DNA of 64,000 nucleotides from positions 434,001 to 498,000 of the forward strand of contig NZ_QWBU01000004.1 of assembly GCF_003432075.1 (NCBI RefSeq). The letters are read 5' to 3'. Under the pieces are notes generated by a model. The model was given only the letters and a program-made list of their open reading frames with translations, was not told the origin of the DNA and did not search any database. A program made the position numbers and the translations under genes. Within the stretch, counting starts at the first letter, position 1. The number at the start of each line of letters is the position of its first letter. The stretch is from Shinella sp. WSJ-2. Lineage in GTDB: Bacteria > Pseudomonadota > Alphaproteobacteria > Rhizobiales > Rhizobiaceae. Of this stretch, positions 46,778 through 55,253 are shown piece after piece.

Positions 46778-47738
46778 TGAAGCGGCCGAACCTTTCTTCG
46801 ATGCGGGACTGGGCATATTCCAGGCCGATCGAAAGGATCCAGTAGATCATGGAGGCAGTGATCAGCATTTCGATGTGACGGAACTCGGTCTGGCCCTGGG
46901 TGCGCGCAAGGTACATGATTTCCCACACGCCGACGACGGAGACGAGCGAACTGTCCTTCAGCATCGCGATGAACTGGTTGCCCGTCGGCGGAATGATGAC
47001 GCGCATGGCTTGCGGCAGGATGACGAGCGTCATCGTCTGGGCGGGGCTCAGGCCAAGCGCGGTCGCCCCCTCCGTCTGGCCGCGGTTGATGCTCTGGATG
47101 CCGGCCCGGAAGATTTCCGTCATATAGGCGCCGTAGCAGAGCGACAAAGCGAGAATGCCAGCTGGAATGGCACCGATGACATAGCCTACCTGCGGCAGGC
47201 CGAGATAGATGATGTAAATCTGCATCAAGAGCGGCAGGCCACGGAACAGAGACGTGTAGAAGGTCGCAAGGCCGTAGACGACCCCGTTGCTGGAGAGTTT
47301 TGCAATGGCTCCGGCGAGCGCGATGATCGTGGCGATCAGGATCGAGACCGCGGAAATGAAGAGCGTCGTCGTCACGCCCTGGGTGATCAGGAAGCCGATC
47401 TTCTTGGCGATGAAGGCGAAGGAGAGATCGAAGGAATAGAAAAACAGCATCAGGAGAACGAAGAGCTCGACCCAGACGCCAACCACCTGCCAGCGGCGCG
47501 GCAGCTGCCGCAGCGCCTTCCAGTTCGCCGCGACGATCAGCGCGATCAGCACCGACGAGACGATACGGCCAACGGCCGCGTTCTCCTTCAGCCAGTCGAC
47601 CGAGGACGGTAGGATATGGCCGATCCAGGCGGAGCTGACACCAATGGAATAGAGCAACGCCGCTACGATGGCGAGGATGAGCAGGCCTCCGGCCCTGCGC
47701 GACGCTTCGGGATAGGTGAGTATCAGTCGGCCAATCAT
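46767..47738 (-). CDS. Polar amino-acid-type ABC permease with N-terminal extension
   Basis: 323 residues. The core HisM/GlnP permease (about 110-320) has the EAA region ATALGLSPAQTMTLVILPQAMRVIIPP. The first 110 residues add about three more membrane helices, which is longer than the usual 220-240-residue member. ATG at 47738 with GGGGCGG upstream. It serves the binding protein at 49.1-49.9 kb; no ATPase gene is present in the cluster. Confidence 0.88.
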   Translation of the reverse strand: MIGRLILTYPEASRRAGGLLILAIVAALLYSIGVSSAWIGHILPSSVDWLKENAAVGRIVSSVLIALIVAANWKALRQLPRRWQVVGVWVELFVLLMLFFYSFDLSFAFIAKKIGFLITQGVTTTLFISAVSILIATIIALAGAIAKLSSNGVVYGLATFYTSLFRGLPLLMQIYIIYLGLPQVGYVIGAIPAGILALSLCYGAYMTEIFRAGIQSINRGQTEGATALGLSPAQTMTLVILPQAMRVIIPPTGNQFIAMLKDSSLVSVVGVWEIMYLARTQGQTEFRHIEMLITASMIYWILSIGLEYAQSRIEERFGRFNVR

Positions 47739-47767
47739 GTTCCGCCCCTTGTTCTCGTTGAAGCCGC

Positions 47768-49048
47768 TTACGCCGCGCGCTCGCGCCACCAGTCCTGCGC
47801 CTGGAGTTTCCAATAGGTGAGCTGCGCCACGGCAAGCCCGGCGAGTCCGCCGGCCCAGACGAGGCCGAACGGTTCGAAAAGCTTGTAGCGCTCGGTTTCA
47901 CCGAGAATGCCTTCCGCGATGACCTTGCCGCCGATCGCCGTCGTGTTGAGGCCATGGCCGCCGAAGGCGGTGCAATACCAGACGCCAGGGCTCATACGCC
48001 CGATCTGGGGCATCAAGTGGCGGGCATAGGACATGAGGCCCGACCAGGCGAGTTCGGTCTTGAGGCCGGCAAGCTGCGGATAGGTGCCGACCATTTCGGC
48101 GCGCAGTTCCTTGACGAGGCCGTCTGTGGAGGCGGCGTGTGTGGTGATGCGGCCACCCCAAAGGATGCGGCGTCCGCCATCGACGAGGCGATAATAGTCG
48201 CCGGCACGGCGGTTGTCGCCGATGGCGTTTTTCGTGGCGATCGCCGTGGCAATCAGCTCAGGCGCGTCCTCGCTGACCATGACATAGGTGGCTATAGGCA
48301 GGTAGGAGCGCTTCAGCCTACCGCTCAGCGACCCGGTATAGCCGCCAGTCGTGAAAACGACGTCCCTGGCCTTCACCACACCGCCCGAGGTTTTGACCTG
48401 CTTCTCAGACCGGGAAAGATCCACCGCTGTCGCCGGTGACTGCTCGCAGATACGCCCGCCGAGACGCTCGATTTCGGCGGCGATGGCGCGCAGATAGTTG
48501 AGCGGGTGCATGTGGAAGGCATGGGGATTGCGCAGCGCCTGGAAATAGCGCTCGGACTTCAATACCGCGCGCACGGCATCACGGTCCATATATTCGAGCT
48601 CGTAGCCGTATTCGCGGCGGGTCTCCTCGGCGTAAGCCTTGAGGCTCGCGCCATCATCGTAGCGCAGCACGCTCATGATGCCCGGTTCGGGCTTGGCATC
48701 GTCGATGGCGAGCGACGCGATGTTCTCACGGATGAAGTCCATGCCTTCGATGGAGAGGTGATGCAGCTTGCGCGCCGCCTCCTTGCCGGTCACGCGGGCA
48801 ATGTCGTCTCCGCCCGTCGCGTAGCCCGGGCCGACGAAACCGCCATTGCGCCCGGAGGCGCCGAAGCCGACGCTTTCGGCTTCCAGCACCGTGACGCGTT
48901 TGCCGGCGCGGGCCAGCTGCAGCGCCGTGGTGAGGCCGGCAAGGCCGGCGCCGACGATGACCACGTCGCATTCGACCGTGCCCGAAAGGGCCGGGCGCGC
49001 CGTCTGGTCCGCCATGGTTCGTTTGTAATAGGTGTCCGGATAGGCCAT
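47768..49048 (-). CDS. FAD-dependent DAO-family amine oxidoreductase (PuuB-like)
   Basis: 426 residues. FAD-binding GAGLAG motif near residue 33, followed by the GFGASGRNGGF segment typical of gamma-glutamylputrescine oxidase, sarcosine oxidase and fructosyl-amine oxidases of the DAO family. ATG at 49048. It lies between the permease and binding-protein genes, so it probably oxidises a secondary amine taken up by them. With FrlB/FrlD-like neighbours a fructosyl-amino-acid oxidase role is possible, but not proven. Confidence 0.84.
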   Translation of the reverse strand: MAYPDTYYKRTMADQTARPALSGTVECDVVIVGAGLAGLTTALQLARAGKRVTVLEAESVGFGASGRNGGFVGPGYATGGDDIARVTGKEAARKLHHLSIEGMDFIRENIASLAIDDAKPEPGIMSVLRYDDGASLKAYAEETRREYGYELEYMDRDAVRAVLKSERYFQALRNPHAFHMHPLNYLRAIAAEIERLGGRICEQSPATAVDLSRSEKQVKTSGGVVKARDVVFTTGGYTGSLSGRLKRSYLPIATYVMVSEDAPELIATAIATKNAIGDNRRAGDYYRLVDGGRRILWGGRITTHAASTDGLVKELRAEMVGTYPQLAGLKTELAWSGLMSYARHLMPQIGRMSPGVWYCTAFGGHGLNTTAIGGKVIAEGILGETERYKLFEPFGLVWAGGLAGLAVAQLTYWKLQAQDWWRERAA

Positions 49049-49106
49049 CGCATGCTCCCCCTCGAATGAAATGGCGCGGGCAAAAATCGCCCGCGCCGGT
49101 CTTGTA

Positions 49107-49934
49107 TCAGTCGGCGCTGTAGTCCTTGCCGTACCACTTTGTGGTGAGTTGACCCAGCGTGCCGTCCTTTTTCATCTCCTCGATGATGCCGCCGACCTTG
49201 GCGGTCCATTCCGGATCGACCTTCTCGGCGATGACGACGAGCGGTTCGCGGAAGGCATATTCACCTTCGAGGACCTTGACCGGGTAGCCGTTCTTGATGG
49301 CGTTCATCGCGGTCTGCTCGGGCGCGATCACCGCGTCGAGACGCACGCCGTTGCCGAGGCGCAAGTCATCGAAGGGCAGCATGGAATCGGCGAAGGTGCG
49401 GACTTCACCCGGCTCCAGCTTGTATTCGATCGGCGGCAGGCCCGGTGCGTCGATTTCCAGCTTGCGGTTGATGAAGTCTTCCGAGGTCGTCGCGGTTTCG
49501 ACGCCGATCACCTTGCCGTTGAGGTCGGTGACGGACTTGGCGTCGCTGTCCTTATGAACGACGTAGACATAGGGGCTGTAGTAGTAGATGCCGACGAAGT
49601 CGATCACCTGAGCGCGCGCCTTGGTGGGCGTGACCGAGCCAACGCCGAGGTCGTAACGGCCTTGCCAGCGGCCGCCCGTCAGCGTCTGCCAGTCCGGCGT
49701 CTCGAAGCTCACCTCGACGCCGAGGCGCTTGGCGATCTCGCGCGATACGTCGATGTCGAAGCCGACCATCTCGTTGTTGTCGTCGAGATAGCTTTGGGGC
49801 GGCCAGCCGCTGTTGGTGGCGACGACCATCGCCTTCTTTTCCATGACGCGGTCGAGCGTCTCGCCGGCATGAGCCGAAACGGCGGCGGCGACGAAGGCGG
49901 CGCCTACGGCCAGGCGCATGAAGAGCTTTTTCAT
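49107..49934 (-). CDS. Polar amino-acid-type ABC substrate-binding protein
   Basis: 275 residues. ATG at 49934 with a perfect AAGGAGG site. Signal peptide ends at VSAHA (about residue 23). Family-3 binding-protein features include the VVATNSGWPPQSYLDDNNEMVGFDIDVSREIAKRLG region. First gene of the minus-strand transcript; a TGTCTGACAA site 47 bases upstream links it to the GntR regulator at 43 kb. Confidence 0.91.
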   Translation of the reverse strand: MKKLFMRLAVGAAFVAAAVSAHAGETLDRVMEKKAMVVATNSGWPPQSYLDDNNEMVGFDIDVSREIAKRLGVEVSFETPDWQTLTGGRWQGRYDLGVGSVTPTKARAQVIDFVGIYYYSPYVYVVHKDSDAKSVTDLNGKVIGVETATTSEDFINRKLEIDAPGLPPIEYKLEPGEVRTFADSMLPFDDLRLGNGVRLDAVIAPEQTAMNAIKNGYPVKVLEGEYAFREPLVVIAEKVDPEWTAKVGGIIEEMKKDGTLGQLTTKWYGKDYSAD

Positions 49935-49980
49935 GTGGTCCTCCTTGTGATCCGTCAGTTCGGATCCCCATTTATGTAAG

Positions 49981-49991
49981 ATGTCTGACAA
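49981..49991. promoter_or_regulatory. Candidate UTRA-GntR operator, site 3 (ATGTCTGACAA)
   Basis: Ten of eleven positions match site 1 (TTGTCTGACAA). It lies directly upstream of the binding-protein gene, 6.2 kb from the regulator gene. Confidence 0.58.
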
Positions 49992-50151
49992 CTGAGTGTG
50001 TCAGCGGAATACGGACGAAGTCAAGGGCGGCAAGACGGGCAACTCATGAAACGATCAGATGAGCCCATAGAAATTCGTTATGAATCCGCTCCGGACTGAC
50101 GATCATGCCCGCAGGCACACGATGGAAGTTGTCCTACATCTCAGCTCGATA

Positions 50152-50910
50152 TCAAAGCTGATGCAGCGCGAAAGGCTTGCCCGCGATCGTCTCCACACGC
50201 ATGCGGAAGCCGAAAACCGCCTCCAGCCGGTCGGGTGTGAGGATGTCGGCAGGCGTGCCGTCGGCAACGATCCGGCCGTCCTTCATCGCCACGATCCGGT
50301 CGGCATGGGCGCTCGCCTGATTGATGTCGTGCAGCACGATGACGACGGTCTTGCCTCCGGCATCGGCGACCGATCGCAGCGAGCGCATCAGGGCGCGTGA
50401 ATAATACATGTCGAGATTGTTCAGGGGCTCGTCGAGCAGCAGATAGTCCGTGCCCTGGGCGAAGGCCATGGCGACGAGAGCCCGCTGGCGCTGGCCGCCG
50501 GACAGGGTTTCGATGAAGCGATCACTGAGATCGGTGAGATCGAACTGCGCCATGGCGGCGTCGACGATCGCGTGGTCCTCGTCCGTCAGCCGGTCGCGGC
50601 CATGCGGAAAACGCCCGAAGCCGACAAGCTCGCGCACCCGCAGGCGGCTTGCGACCGTCGTATCCTGCCGCAGGATGGCGAGGACCTTTGCGAGGTCGCG
50701 TCCCGGCGTCGTATCGACCGGCAGCCCATCGACCGAAATTGTGCCGGTCTGCAACGCCTGGAGCCGCGCGACGAGCGACAGCAGCGTGGATTTGCCCGCA
50801 CCATTCGGACCGATCAGCGCGACGACGCCGCCCTTCGCGATGTCGAGGCTGACATCGTGCAGGATGGGCGTTGCCCGGTGCTTGAAGGAGACGTTGTTGA
50901 TGCGGATCAT
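50152..50910 (-). CDS. Iron-chelate ABC importer ATP-binding protein (FepC/CeuD type)
   Basis: 252 residues. Walker A GPNGAGKST, signature LSGGQRQRALVAMAFAQGTD, Walker B LLLDEPLNNLDM, and an H-loop VLHDINQA. The pattern is that of siderophore importers (FatE/VctC/CeuD group). The ATG overlaps the permease stop by four bases. Third gene of the importer. Confidence 0.9.
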   Translation of the reverse strand: MIRINNVSFKHRATPILHDVSLDIAKGGVVALIGPNGAGKSTLLSLVARLQALQTGTISVDGLPVDTTPGRDLAKVLAILRQDTTVASRLRVRELVGFGRFPHGRDRLTDEDHAIVDAAMAQFDLTDLSDRFIETLSGGQRQRALVAMAFAQGTDYLLLDEPLNNLDMYYSRALMRSLRSVADAGGKTVVIVLHDINQASAHADRIVAMKDGRIVADGTPADILTPDRLEAVFGFRMRVETIAGKPFALHQL

Positions 50911-51848
50911 TTGCGGCTCCCGAGGACCAGCAGCAGGAGGAAGATTAGCCCGCCGACGAATTCTATGACGACGCCGAGCGCCGTCGCACTGCCGAGCGCA
51001 TGCTGGAACAGCGTCTGCCCGCCGACGAGGACGACAATGCCGGTGAGAGCTGCGGCCGGCAGCAGCACGGCATGACGGCGGCTATCGACGATGCGCTCGG
51101 CCAGTGCTGCCACGAGCAGGCCGAAGAAGGCGACGGGGCCGACGAGCGCGGTGGAGACGGCGACCAGAGCGGACACGAGCAGCAGGAGACCGGCGACGGT
51201 GCCGGCCCAGTTGACGCCAAGCCCGGTCGCGGCATCGGGGCCGAGTGAGATGACGTCGAGCACATGCCGTGACCGCCAGGCGATGATAATGGCAAGGACC
51301 GTCACGATGGCGGCGAAGACGAGCAGATCCGTGCGCACCGCATTGAAATTGGCAAAGCTTGCCGATTGCACCACGGAAAACTCATTGGGATCGATCAGGC
51401 GGGCGAGCAGCGATTGCAGGCTGCGGAACAGCACGCCGAAGACGACGCCAGCCAAAAGCATCAGTCCCATATCGAGCCGGCTGCGCAACATCGGCAGCAG
51501 AAGGGCGCAGGCGAGCCCCATGAGAAACAGCACTTCCAGGCCGAATTTCAACTGCGGATCGAGCGCCACATAGCCGACGCCGCCGAGCAGGAAGACCAGC
51601 AGCATCTGGCCGAACAGATAGAGCGCGTCGAGGCCCATGATCGAGGGCGTCAGGATGCGGTTGCCGGTGACCGTCTGAAAGATTACCGTCGACACGGCGA
51701 TGGCGACGCCGACCTGTACCAGCGCTGCGAGCTTCAGAAGGCGCAGTTCCAGCACGAAGGCGATGTTGCCCTTGAGGCCGATGGCGAGGAAGGCGGCAGC
51801 CACTGCAAAGGCGCCGAGGCCAAGGCCGAACAGACGACGATCAGCCAT
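50907..51848 (-). CDS. Iron-chelate ABC permease (FecCD family)
   Basis: 313 residues, about nine helices, with the FecCD-type segments GNRILTPSIMGLDALY and SLGPDAATGLGVN. ATG at 51848 overlaps the stop of the other permease gene by eight bases. It pairs with the next permease to form the channel for a ferric chelate. Confidence 0.9.
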   Translation of the reverse strand: MADRRLFGLGLGAFAVAAAFLAIGLKGNIAFVLELRLLKLAALVQVGVAIAVSTVIFQTVTGNRILTPSIMGLDALYLFGQMLLVFLLGGVGYVALDPQLKFGLEVLFLMGLACALLLPMLRSRLDMGLMLLAGVVFGVLFRSLQSLLARLIDPNEFSVVQSASFANFNAVRTDLLVFAAIVTVLAIIIAWRSRHVLDVISLGPDAATGLGVNWAGTVAGLLLLVSALVAVSTALVGPVAFFGLLVAALAERIVDSRRHAVLLPAAALTGIVVLVGGQTLFQHALGSATALGVVIEFVGGLIFLLLLVLGSRK

Positions 51849-52818
51849 GACCGCCCCGCCGGAAGAGCAGCCAGAGAAACACCGCCCCGCCGACAACGCC
51901 CATGACCGTGCCGACGGGAATCTCATAGGGATAGCGGATGAGCCGGCCGGCAATGTCGCAGGCGAGCACCAGCCCTGCCCCACCGGCCGCGACCCAGCCC
52001 AGCGTGCCGCGCACATTGTCACCCATCAGCCGCGAGACGATATTCGGCACGGCAAGCCCGACGAAAGGGATCATGCCGACGACGACGACCACAAGCGCGG
52101 TGATGACCGAGACGATGACGAGGCCGATCTGCATCATGCGCGCATAATCGATGCCGAGCCCGATGCTGGCCTCCCGGCCAAGCGCCATGATCGTCAGCCG
52201 GTCGGCGACGAGCCAGGCGATAGCGACCATGACGGCAGCAATCCACAGCAGCTCATAGCGTCCGCGCAGCACGCCGGAGAATTCGCCATTGGTCCAGACG
52301 GAGAGGAATTGCAGGAGATCGGCCTGCCAAGCGGCGAAGGTCGCGACCGCGCCGATCACCCCGCCATAGACGATGCCGAAGAGCGGCACGAGAAAAGGTT
52401 GCTGAGGTGGCAGGCGATGCGCGGTGACGAGAAAGATCGATGTGCCAATGAGCGCCGCACCGCCGGCGACAAGCGTCTTCACCCATAGCGCCGCGGCGGG
52501 AAAGAGCAGCGTGACCAGGAGGATACCGAGCTCAGCGCTCTGCGCCGTGCCGGCCGTCGCGGGCTCGACAAAGCGGTTGCGCGAGAGCGTCTGCATGATG
52601 AGACCGGCAATTGCCAGCCCTGCCCCACACAGCACCGCCGCCAGCGTGCGCGGCAGGCGGCTGACGACAAGCAGATGCATCGCTTCGGGATCGCTCAAGA
52701 CCTTGTCGAGCGACAGCGGGCTGACGCCGACAATAAGGCTCAGCACAACGAGCGCCGCGAGCCCGAGACCCGCAATAACGTTTATGCGCTGCGATGGCTG
52801 GAAAACGGCTGAAGTCAT
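51841..52818 (-). CDS. Iron-chelate ABC permease (FecCD family)
   Basis: 325 residues from the ATG at 52818 (an upstream TTG at 52881 is in frame, and neither has a strong ribosome site). Typical LVVSRLPRTLAAVLCGAGLAIAGLIMQTL segment and a C-terminal EIPVGTVMGVVGGAVFLWLL helix. First gene of the importer; no binding-protein gene precedes or follows within the window. Confidence 0.9.
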   Translation of the reverse strand: MTSAVFQPSQRINVIAGLGLAALVVLSLIVGVSPLSLDKVLSDPEAMHLLVVSRLPRTLAAVLCGAGLAIAGLIMQTLSRNRFVEPATAGTAQSAELGILLVTLLFPAAALWVKTLVAGGAALIGTSIFLVTAHRLPPQQPFLVPLFGIVYGGVIGAVATFAAWQADLLQFLSVWTNGEFSGVLRGRYELLWIAAVMVAIAWLVADRLTIMALGREASIGLGIDYARMMQIGLVIVSVITALVVVVVGMIPFVGLAVPNIVSRLMGDNVRGTLGWVAAGGAGLVLACDIAGRLIRYPYEIPVGTVMGVVGGAVFLWLLFRRGGHG

Positions 52819-52940
52819 TTTATGGCGGCGAAGCCCTGCGTGATCGCCGGCAGCAAGGAAACTTTCGCAATGTGAAGGCAAGAAATGAACCGAGGCACGA
52901 CCCCTCCTTCCAGCCTAGGAGCACACGCGTCCCGGACCAC

Positions 52941-52973
52941 GATAAAACATAACGTCTTTACTCATGTTTTATC
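52941..52973. promoter_or_regulatory. Inverted repeat GATAAAACAT-N13-ATGTTTTATC upstream of the iron importer
   Basis: A perfect 10-base inverted repeat in an AT-rich stretch, 123 bases before the FecCD permease ATG and 33 bases past the diguanylate cyclase stop. It may be an iron-regulator operator or a terminator for the cyclase gene; the sequence does not match a known box that I can identify with certainty. Confidence 0.5.
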
Positions 52974-53005
52974 CGCAAGGGAAGCCGGTTGACCAAGTAT
53001 GGGGC

Positions 53006-54307
53006 TCAGCGGAGGATAACGCGATCCCGGCCGGACTTTTTGGCGTCATAAAGGGCATTATCGGCGCGCGAGATCGCCGAGCCGACACTTTCGGTCCCCT
53101 CGCAGATCGCGCCGCCCACGCTCACCGTCACCTTCAGCGTGTCCGTGTCGATGATGAAAGGCTCAGCCCCGACGACCTGCCGCAGCCGTTCGGCAATGGC
53201 ACGGACCGAGGCATGATCCGGGCGGTGGAGCACGACGGCGAATTCTTCTCCACCCATCCGGCCGAAACGGTCCTCAGGGCAAAGCACGTCGCGGCACCGA
53301 CGAGTGAACTCGATGAGCACTGAATCGCCGACGCCATGGCCATAGCGGTCGTTGATCGTTTTAAAATGATCGATGTCGACCATCAGGAAAGTGGCAGACG
53401 CGCCGCTCTTTTGGCACTCCGCATGGATACGATCCGCCTCTTCGAAGAAGCGACGGCGGTTCATAGCGCCGGTCAGAGGATCGGTATCGGCGAGAACCTT
53501 CAATTCCCTCGCGTAGCTGCGCTCACGCGTTACATCGATATACATATTCACGTTGAAATTGCCGATCGTGCGGTGGCGGAACTGGATCGTCCGCGTCTCA
53601 CCGCTCGCCGTCGTCACATCGAGGTCGAAGGGTGTCATCTCGCGGTTTTCCGCGCGAGCGGCCGCGAGGGACTCGTACCATTGCGTGCGGGCAAACTCGC
53701 GATAATCCGGATCCGGATAGACGAGCCGCCACCAGTCCTCGATATTTGAAATCTCGTCCTGTGTATAACCGAACAGGGCCTTAAAGGTCGAATTGGCGAA
53801 CTGAATCTGGTCGTCGGTGCCGGAGATCTCAAAACCGAACGGCAGCCAGTTGAGCAGCGAGATGACGTTTTCCTGCCAGCCGGCAAGCGTCACGGACCCC
53901 TGCGGCGGCGCATCGAGGAAGGTGAAGAGACGCAGGATCTCGCCTTCCACCGCAACCTTGGTGACCTGTACCATAAGCATGCGCTCCCGGCCCTGCACCT
54001 GGGCGCGGATCAGGAAAGGCTCGCCGGGAACGCCGACAGGTGCCACGCTCCAGATCTGGCCGAGCATCAGGGTCGCTTCCTGGCCGACCAGTTCCTCGAC
54101 CGAACAACCGCCAAAGCCCTCGAGGCCGCGGCCGAATAGGATCGCGGCGTTGGCATTCGCATAGCGCACCGAAAGCGTCTGCTTTTCCATGAGCACGAGC
54201 GGTGCGCCAACGCAGTTCATCCAGAAGTCCACCTCCCGGCGCGACCTGCGCGAATGGGTCTCATCCGGTGACGGGGAGATCGGAACTGCGGTGTCAGGCA
54301 TGCTCAT
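53006..54307 (-). CDS. PAS-domain diguanylate cyclase
   Basis: 433 residues, soluble. Two PAS-like regions (about 28-140 and 150-260, the second with FANSTFKALFGYTQDEI) and a C-terminal GGDEF domain (about 275-432) with active GGEEF in GRMGGEEFAVV. It should make c-di-GMP in response to an unknown cytoplasmic cue. ATG at 54307. It stands alone, upstream of the iron importer. Confidence 0.92.
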   Translation of the reverse strand: MSMPDTAVPISPSPDETHSRRSRREVDFWMNCVGAPLVLMEKQTLSVRYANANAAILFGRGLEGFGGCSVEELVGQEATLMLGQIWSVAPVGVPGEPFLIRAQVQGRERMLMVQVTKVAVEGEILRLFTFLDAPPQGSVTLAGWQENVISLLNWLPFGFEISGTDDQIQFANSTFKALFGYTQDEISNIEDWWRLVYPDPDYREFARTQWYESLAAARAENREMTPFDLDVTTASGETRTIQFRHRTIGNFNVNMYIDVTRERSYARELKVLADTDPLTGAMNRRRFFEEADRIHAECQKSGASATFLMVDIDHFKTINDRYGHGVGDSVLIEFTRRCRDVLCPEDRFGRMGGEEFAVVLHRPDHASVRAIAERLRQVVGAEPFIIDTDTLKVTVSVGGAICEGTESVGSAISRADNALYDAKKSGRDRVILR

Positions 54308-54496
54308 GTGCTTGCTACTCGCTACACGAATAAGGTGTGGTCATTACACCATCCGCGAGAGGCTAGTGGCTCGGCGTAAGGATTTGGTTTACGCGGCGTG
54401 AGCACGTCATGGCGCGGCGACATAATTGCTTCATGGTGCATAGAAGCTTCAGATAGGAGGGTCGAGCCGTGCTGGAAACATGTCACGTCCGCCCCA

Positions 54497-54515
54497 TTTT
54501 TAGCACCACTAAAAA
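54497..54515. promoter_or_regulatory. Candidate XRE operator, TTTTTAG-N5-CTAAAAA
   Basis: A perfect 7-base inverted repeat next to a TTGACA -35-like hexamer (54522-54527). The right half (ACTAAAAAAACC, 54508-54519) is repeated exactly at 54559-54570, just before the XRE-cupin gene. The paired sites flanking the promoter suggest autoregulation by looping or cooperative binding. Confidence 0.55.
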
Positions 54516-54581
54516 AACCATTTGACAACGCCGCTACCTTTCTCACTATTGAAGTAATACTAAAAAAACCCGGCGAGTACG

Positions 54582-55238
54582 ATGACAAGCTCTGCAAAGC
54601 AACCGGCGGCCGAGACGCAGGCGGTGGGTGCGCGTCTGCGCGCCTGCAGGCGAGCCCTGAAGATGACCTTGCAGGAGGTAGCGGATGCCGCCGGCTTCTC
54701 GGTCGGCTTCATCTCGCAGATCGAGCGCGGCATCACCATTCCGTCGCTGACGTCGCTCGTCGCCGTCTGCCGCGCCCTCAATGCCGATGTCGGCTCATTC
54801 TTCCAGCCGCCGCGTTTGGAAACACCGATCACCCGGCACGACGGACGTGCCGTCTATGGTCTCGGCGGCACGCCGGACAGCGCAATCACCTATGAACGAC
54901 TTTCCGCCTCCTTCCCCGGCAGCGTCCTGTGCTCGACGCTCATCCACGCGCCGCCGGGCTTTCACAGCGAGCCCATGTCGCACGAGGGCGAGGAGATCTA
55001 TTTCATCGTCGAGGGCGCGCTGACCATCGAGATCGACGGTGAGCACACCATTCTAGAAGCCGGCGATTCCGCCCATTTCCTCTCGACGCTGACGCACACG
55101 ACCTGGAACCATACGAGCTCGCCGACGACGATCTTCCATACCTGCACCATGGACGTCTTCGGCGCCGCCGAAGCGGCGGGCCGGACACCCGCAAGCTTCG
55201 TCGTCAAACGCAAATCCCCCTTTTCCGACACTCCGTAA
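54582..55238 (+). CDS. XRE-family regulator with cupin sensor domain
   Basis: 218 residues. N-terminal XRE helix-turn-helix (about 14-70, MTLQEVADAAGFSVGFISQIERG) and a C-terminal cupin_2 domain (about 105-195, SHEGEEIYFIVEGALTIEIDGE, then AGDSAHFLSTLTHTTWN). Members sense small amines or polyamines (PuuR-like). First gene of a transcript with the M24 peptidase 15 bases downstream. Confidence 0.9.
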   Translation: MTSSAKQPAAETQAVGARLRACRRALKMTLQEVADAAGFSVGFISQIERGITIPSLTSLVAVCRALNADVGSFFQPPRLETPITRHDGRAVYGLGGTPDSAITYERLSASFPGSVLCSTLIHAPPGFHSEPMSHEGEEIYFIVEGALTIEIDGEHTILEAGDSAHFLSTLTHTTWNHTSSPTTIFHTCTMDVFGAAEAAGRTPASFVVKRKSPFSDTP

Positions 55239-55253
55239 TCGCAAGGACAGATC

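Noticed and set aside
50119-50145. TTGTCCTACAT near 50.13 kb as a fourth UTRA-GntR site
   Set aside because: Two mismatches to the core palindrome, poor symmetry, and it lies just past the end of the iron ATPase gene rather than at a promoter.
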